A stretch of DNA of 7,292 nucleotides from an uncultured Collinsella sp. (GTDB lineage: Bacteria > Actinomycetota > Coriobacteriia > Coriobacteriales > Coriobacteriaceae). The position numbers were made by a program, and so were the translations under genes. Under the pieces are notes generated by a model. It ran no database searches. It saw nothing but the letters and a program-made list of their open reading frames with translations, and was not told the origin of the DNA. Positions 5,591-7,292 of this stretch are shown here, one piece after another. Position 1 is the stretch's first letter; every line of letters begins with the position of its first letter. The DNA lies in contig CAADUS010000123.1 of assembly GCA_900752275.1 (NCBI GenBank), positions 1-7,292 on the forward strand. The letters are read 5' to 3'.

Positions 5591-5615
5591 CTTGTTGAGT
5601 TTTGAATCCGTGCGC
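5577..5615. repeat. inverted repeat spanning the two convergent stop codons
   Basis: GCGCACGG (5577-5584) and CCGTGCGC (5608-5615) are perfect 8-bp inverted arms around a 23-base loop. The arms lie in the last codons of the small plus-strand gene and at the stop codon of the minus-strand methyltransferase gene. No T run follows on either strand. It may be a shared 3'-end structure, but it is not a standard terminator. Confidence 0.4.
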
Positions 5616-6718
5616 TAGCTGCGTTTTCGGACCAGGGCGATATAGAAGCCCTCAAAGTCGCGACTGGGCGGAATGGTCAGCGTGCCGGGCATGCCGTTGG
5701 CAATGGCCGAGATGTGGCCCGCGGCGATTGCCTCGGTGAGAGCGTTGGACTCGATGCGGGGTTCCTCACCAGCTTCTTGGGCGCGACGCGCTTCGCTTTC
5801 GCTCGGCGTGCCGTCGAGGGGGATGAGCTCGCAGTCCATGTGCTTGTCGAGGGCCTCTTGCAGGGCATCCTCGTTTTCCTGCGGCAAGATCGAACACGTC
5901 GAATAGACGAGCGTGCCGCCCGGTTTGAGTGCCCCCATGGCGCGATCCAGAAGCGCGCGCTGCGAGCGGGCGCACTTGACGAGCAGCTGCTCGGTGAGGC
6001 CGCGCAAGCTCTTTTCGTTGCCGCTGATGACGGTGCCCGTGCCGGTGCAGGGAGCGTCGAGCAGGATGCGGTCAAAGCGGAAGAACTCGTCAAGCTCGCG
6101 TGCGTCAATACGCATGACGGGCACGTTTTTGGCGCCCTGGCGGCCCAAGTTGGCCTCGAGCTTTTCGGCACGGGGAATGCTCATCTCGCAGGCAGTGAGG
6201 TGCGCCTGTCCCTGGGTGAGGGCGGCGATTTGCGTCGTCTTTCCGCCGGGGGCCGCACACATGTCCAGGATGTCCTCGCCGGCCTGAGCGCCCAGCACGA
6301 GCGGCGGCATCATCGACGACAGGCTCTGCAGGTAGATCTTGCCGTCACGGTAGATGTCGAGGTCCCATAGGTCGGAAACTTGGGCCTCGGGCAGGATGAA
6401 GGCGTCCGGATACCATGCGACGGGGCGGTGCGCGATGCCGGCCTCGTCGAGTGCGGCGGCGATGCCCTCGGCGGTCGCCTTGAGCGTGTTGGCGCGCAGT
6501 GTGACTGGGCGTGTGGCCGCGGCGCCAAAGCCTTCGATCATGAGCTCGGCATCGGTGGGGGCATAGGCGCCGGCGACCGTGTCGACCATAAAGCGCGGCA
6601 GGTCGGCGGCGCAGGGAAGGGCGGCAAGCTGGTCGGAAAGCTCGGTAGCGGCAAATTGCCTGAGCCTGAGCTCGGGCTTAACCTGCTTTTTCTGCTTACG
6701 ACGACGCGGCTTGGACAT
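5615..6718 (-). CDS. RsmB/NOP-family (NOL1/NOP2/Sun) RNA m5C methyltransferase
   Basis: This 367-residue cytoplasmic enzyme transfers a methyl group from S-adenosylmethionine to C5 of a cytosine in RNA, most likely rRNA. A basic N-terminal tail (MSKPRRRKQKKQVKPELRLR) precedes the family's N-terminal domain with LRANTLK (74-80). The Rossmann methyltransferase core follows: motif I DMCAAPGGKTTQIA (152-165), an acidic residue for the cofactor ribose in ACEMS (176-180), DAPCTGTGT of motif IV (221-229) and YSTCS of motif VI (272-276). Cys275 is the expected nucleophile and Cys224 the expected product-release cysteine. The C-terminus (FEGFYIALVRKRS) fits the family. There is no added PUA-type domain, so it is shorter than RsmF. 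The exact target cannot be read from sequence. The ATG at 6718 has GGAAGG eight bases upstream. The gene follows the MetRS-like gene by 59 bases on the same strand and is probably co-transcribed with it. Confidence 0.93.
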   Translation of the reverse strand: MSKPRRRKQKKQVKPELRLRQFAATELSDQLAALPCAADLPRFMVDTVAGAYAPTDAELMIEGFGAAATRPVTLRANTLKATAEGIAAALDEAGIAHRPVAWYPDAFILPEAQVSDLWDLDIYRDGKIYLQSLSSMMPPLVLGAQAGEDILDMCAAPGGKTTQIAALTQGQAHLTACEMSIPRAEKLEANLGRQGAKNVPVMRIDARELDEFFRFDRILLDAPCTGTGTVISGNEKSLRGLTEQLLVKCARSQRALLDRAMGALKPGGTLVYSTCSILPQENEDALQEALDKHMDCELIPLDGTPSESEARRAQEAGEEPRIESNALTEAIAAGHISAIANGMPGTLTIPPSRDFEGFYIALVRKRS

Positions 6719-6726
6719 CCGTCTTT

Positions 6727-6732
6727 CCTTCC
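6727..6732 (-). promoter_or_regulatory. ribosome binding site of the RNA methyltransferase gene
   Basis: The minus strand reads GGAAGG eight bases before the ATG at 6718, within a longer purine tract GGGAAGGAAAG. It supports the chosen start. Confidence 0.65.
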
Positions 6733-6777
6733 CGTCCCAAATTGGTTACTTTCCGGGGACGCTGCTGCTGCCGTGCT

Positions 6778-7292
6778 TTAGTACTGACTCTCGTGCTTGC
6801 TAAAGAAGTCGAAGCGCGGGGGCAGCGGCTTCACGCGGTGCTCGCCGGGCTTCTCGCCCAGGCTCTCCACAAACTCGTCCGTGGAGGCAAAGATGTTGTC
6901 CCAGCTAAAGAAGGCGACCGGGTCGACGTCGAAGTACTCGCAGATGAGCTCGCAGCCGGTCGGGACGATGCCGTGCATCAGGACGGTCGCCACGCGAAGC
7001 TCGGTAAAGGCGTCGACCAGGGCCTGCTTCATGGCAGCGTTGGCTGGCTCGCCCTCGAGCTTGTTGGCGGCCTTGGAGGCATCGCTCCAGCGCTTGTTGG
7101 CGGCGCGCAGGTAGTCGTCGCACACAGCGAGCGCTCGGTGCGTCTCGAACTTGTACATGGCCTGCTCAAAGGCGAGGGCTGCCTGCTGGGCGGCTTCGAC
7201 CACGGTGTCAGAAGCGGCACCGGCGGGGATGCAGCCGTTGCGGTAGGGGCTCTTGTCGCCCTCCTTGACGGCGACGCCGTAGAAGCAGCTGC
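6778..7292 (-). CDS. metG: probable methionyl-tRNA synthetase, C-terminal part (5' end outside window)
   Basis: The 170 visible residues read in from the right edge as SCFYGVAVKEGDKSPYRNGC and end with FDFFSKHESQY. They are mainly helical and match the anticodon-binding helical domain that follows the catalytic core of class I MetRS: a helix pair around FEQAMYKFETHRALAVCDDY (68-87 from the TAA-side count excluded, roughly 12-32 residues after the GTG codon at 7203), the DDYLRAANKRWSD stretch where MetRS has its anticodon-reading Asn/Trp region, and the late pattern LMHGIVPTGCELICEYF with FFSWDNIF. The HIGH and KMSKS motifs that would prove the assignment lie outside the window. The protein ends soon after this domain, so the C-terminal dimerising tRNA-binding domain seen in many bacterial MetRS is absent. 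Another class I synthetase is the main alternative. The reading frame is open to the window edge, so the internal GTG at 7203 is not the start. Confidence 0.65.
   Translation of the reverse strand, partial: SCFYGVAVKEGDKSPYRNGCIPAGAASDTVVEAAQQAALAFEQAMYKFETHRALAVCDDYLRAANKRWSDASKAANKLEGEPANAAMKQALVDAFTELRVATVLMHGIVPTGCELICEYFDVDPVAFFSWDNIFASTDEFVESLGEKPGEHRVKPLPPRFDFFSKHESQY

Noticed and set aside
5388..5618. A 76-codon plus-strand frame overlapping the small membrane protein gene
   Set aside because: Its product is Arg- and Ser-rich with no feature, and it is out of frame with the better-supported ORF that has the strong ribosome binding site.

Overview
The window looks like ordinary chromosomal DNA from a high-GC anaerobic actinobacterium, most likely of the Coriobacteriia (Collinsella-like). 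That placement is inferred from three things: GC-rich third codon positions, a Firmicutes-type (class III) fructose-1,6-bisphosphatase in a high-GC genome, and good Shine-Dalgarno sites before several genes. I see no tRNA, rRNA, CRISPR array, insertion sequence or phage gene.

Layout, left to right. Two small GtrA-family membrane protein genes lie on the minus strand. The first (1-206) is cut by the window edge; the second (427-822) is complete. A strong hairpin stands between them. Upstream of the second, on the same strand, is a class III fructose-1,6-bisphosphatase gene, fbp (901-2817). A 319-base gene-free region rich in dyads separates fbp from a divergent DegV-family gene on the plus strand (3137-4027). 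DegV converges on a minus-strand gene for a TIM-barrel-like protein with N- and C-terminal extensions (4136-5227); a strong terminator hairpin lies between the two. Divergent from that gene is a 56-residue single-span membrane protein (5420-5590, plus). Its 3' end meets the end of a minus-strand NOL1/NOP2/Sun-type RNA m5C methyltransferase gene (5615-6718). The methyltransferase follows the 3' part of a probable methionyl-tRNA synthetase gene (6778 to the window end), 59 bases away on the same strand.

Functionally this is a housekeeping stretch: gluconeogenesis (fbp), fatty acid or phospholipid handling (DegV), translation (MetRS and the RNA methyltransferase) and polyprenyl-linked glycan transfer (GtrA). 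The only obvious co-transcription candidates are metG with the methyltransferase, and fbp with gtrA. I did not find a new multi-gene system. The points most worth following are the regulatory-looking dyads and repeats between fbp and degV, the extended TIM-barrel protein of unknown activity, and the small membrane protein with its short upstream reading frame.
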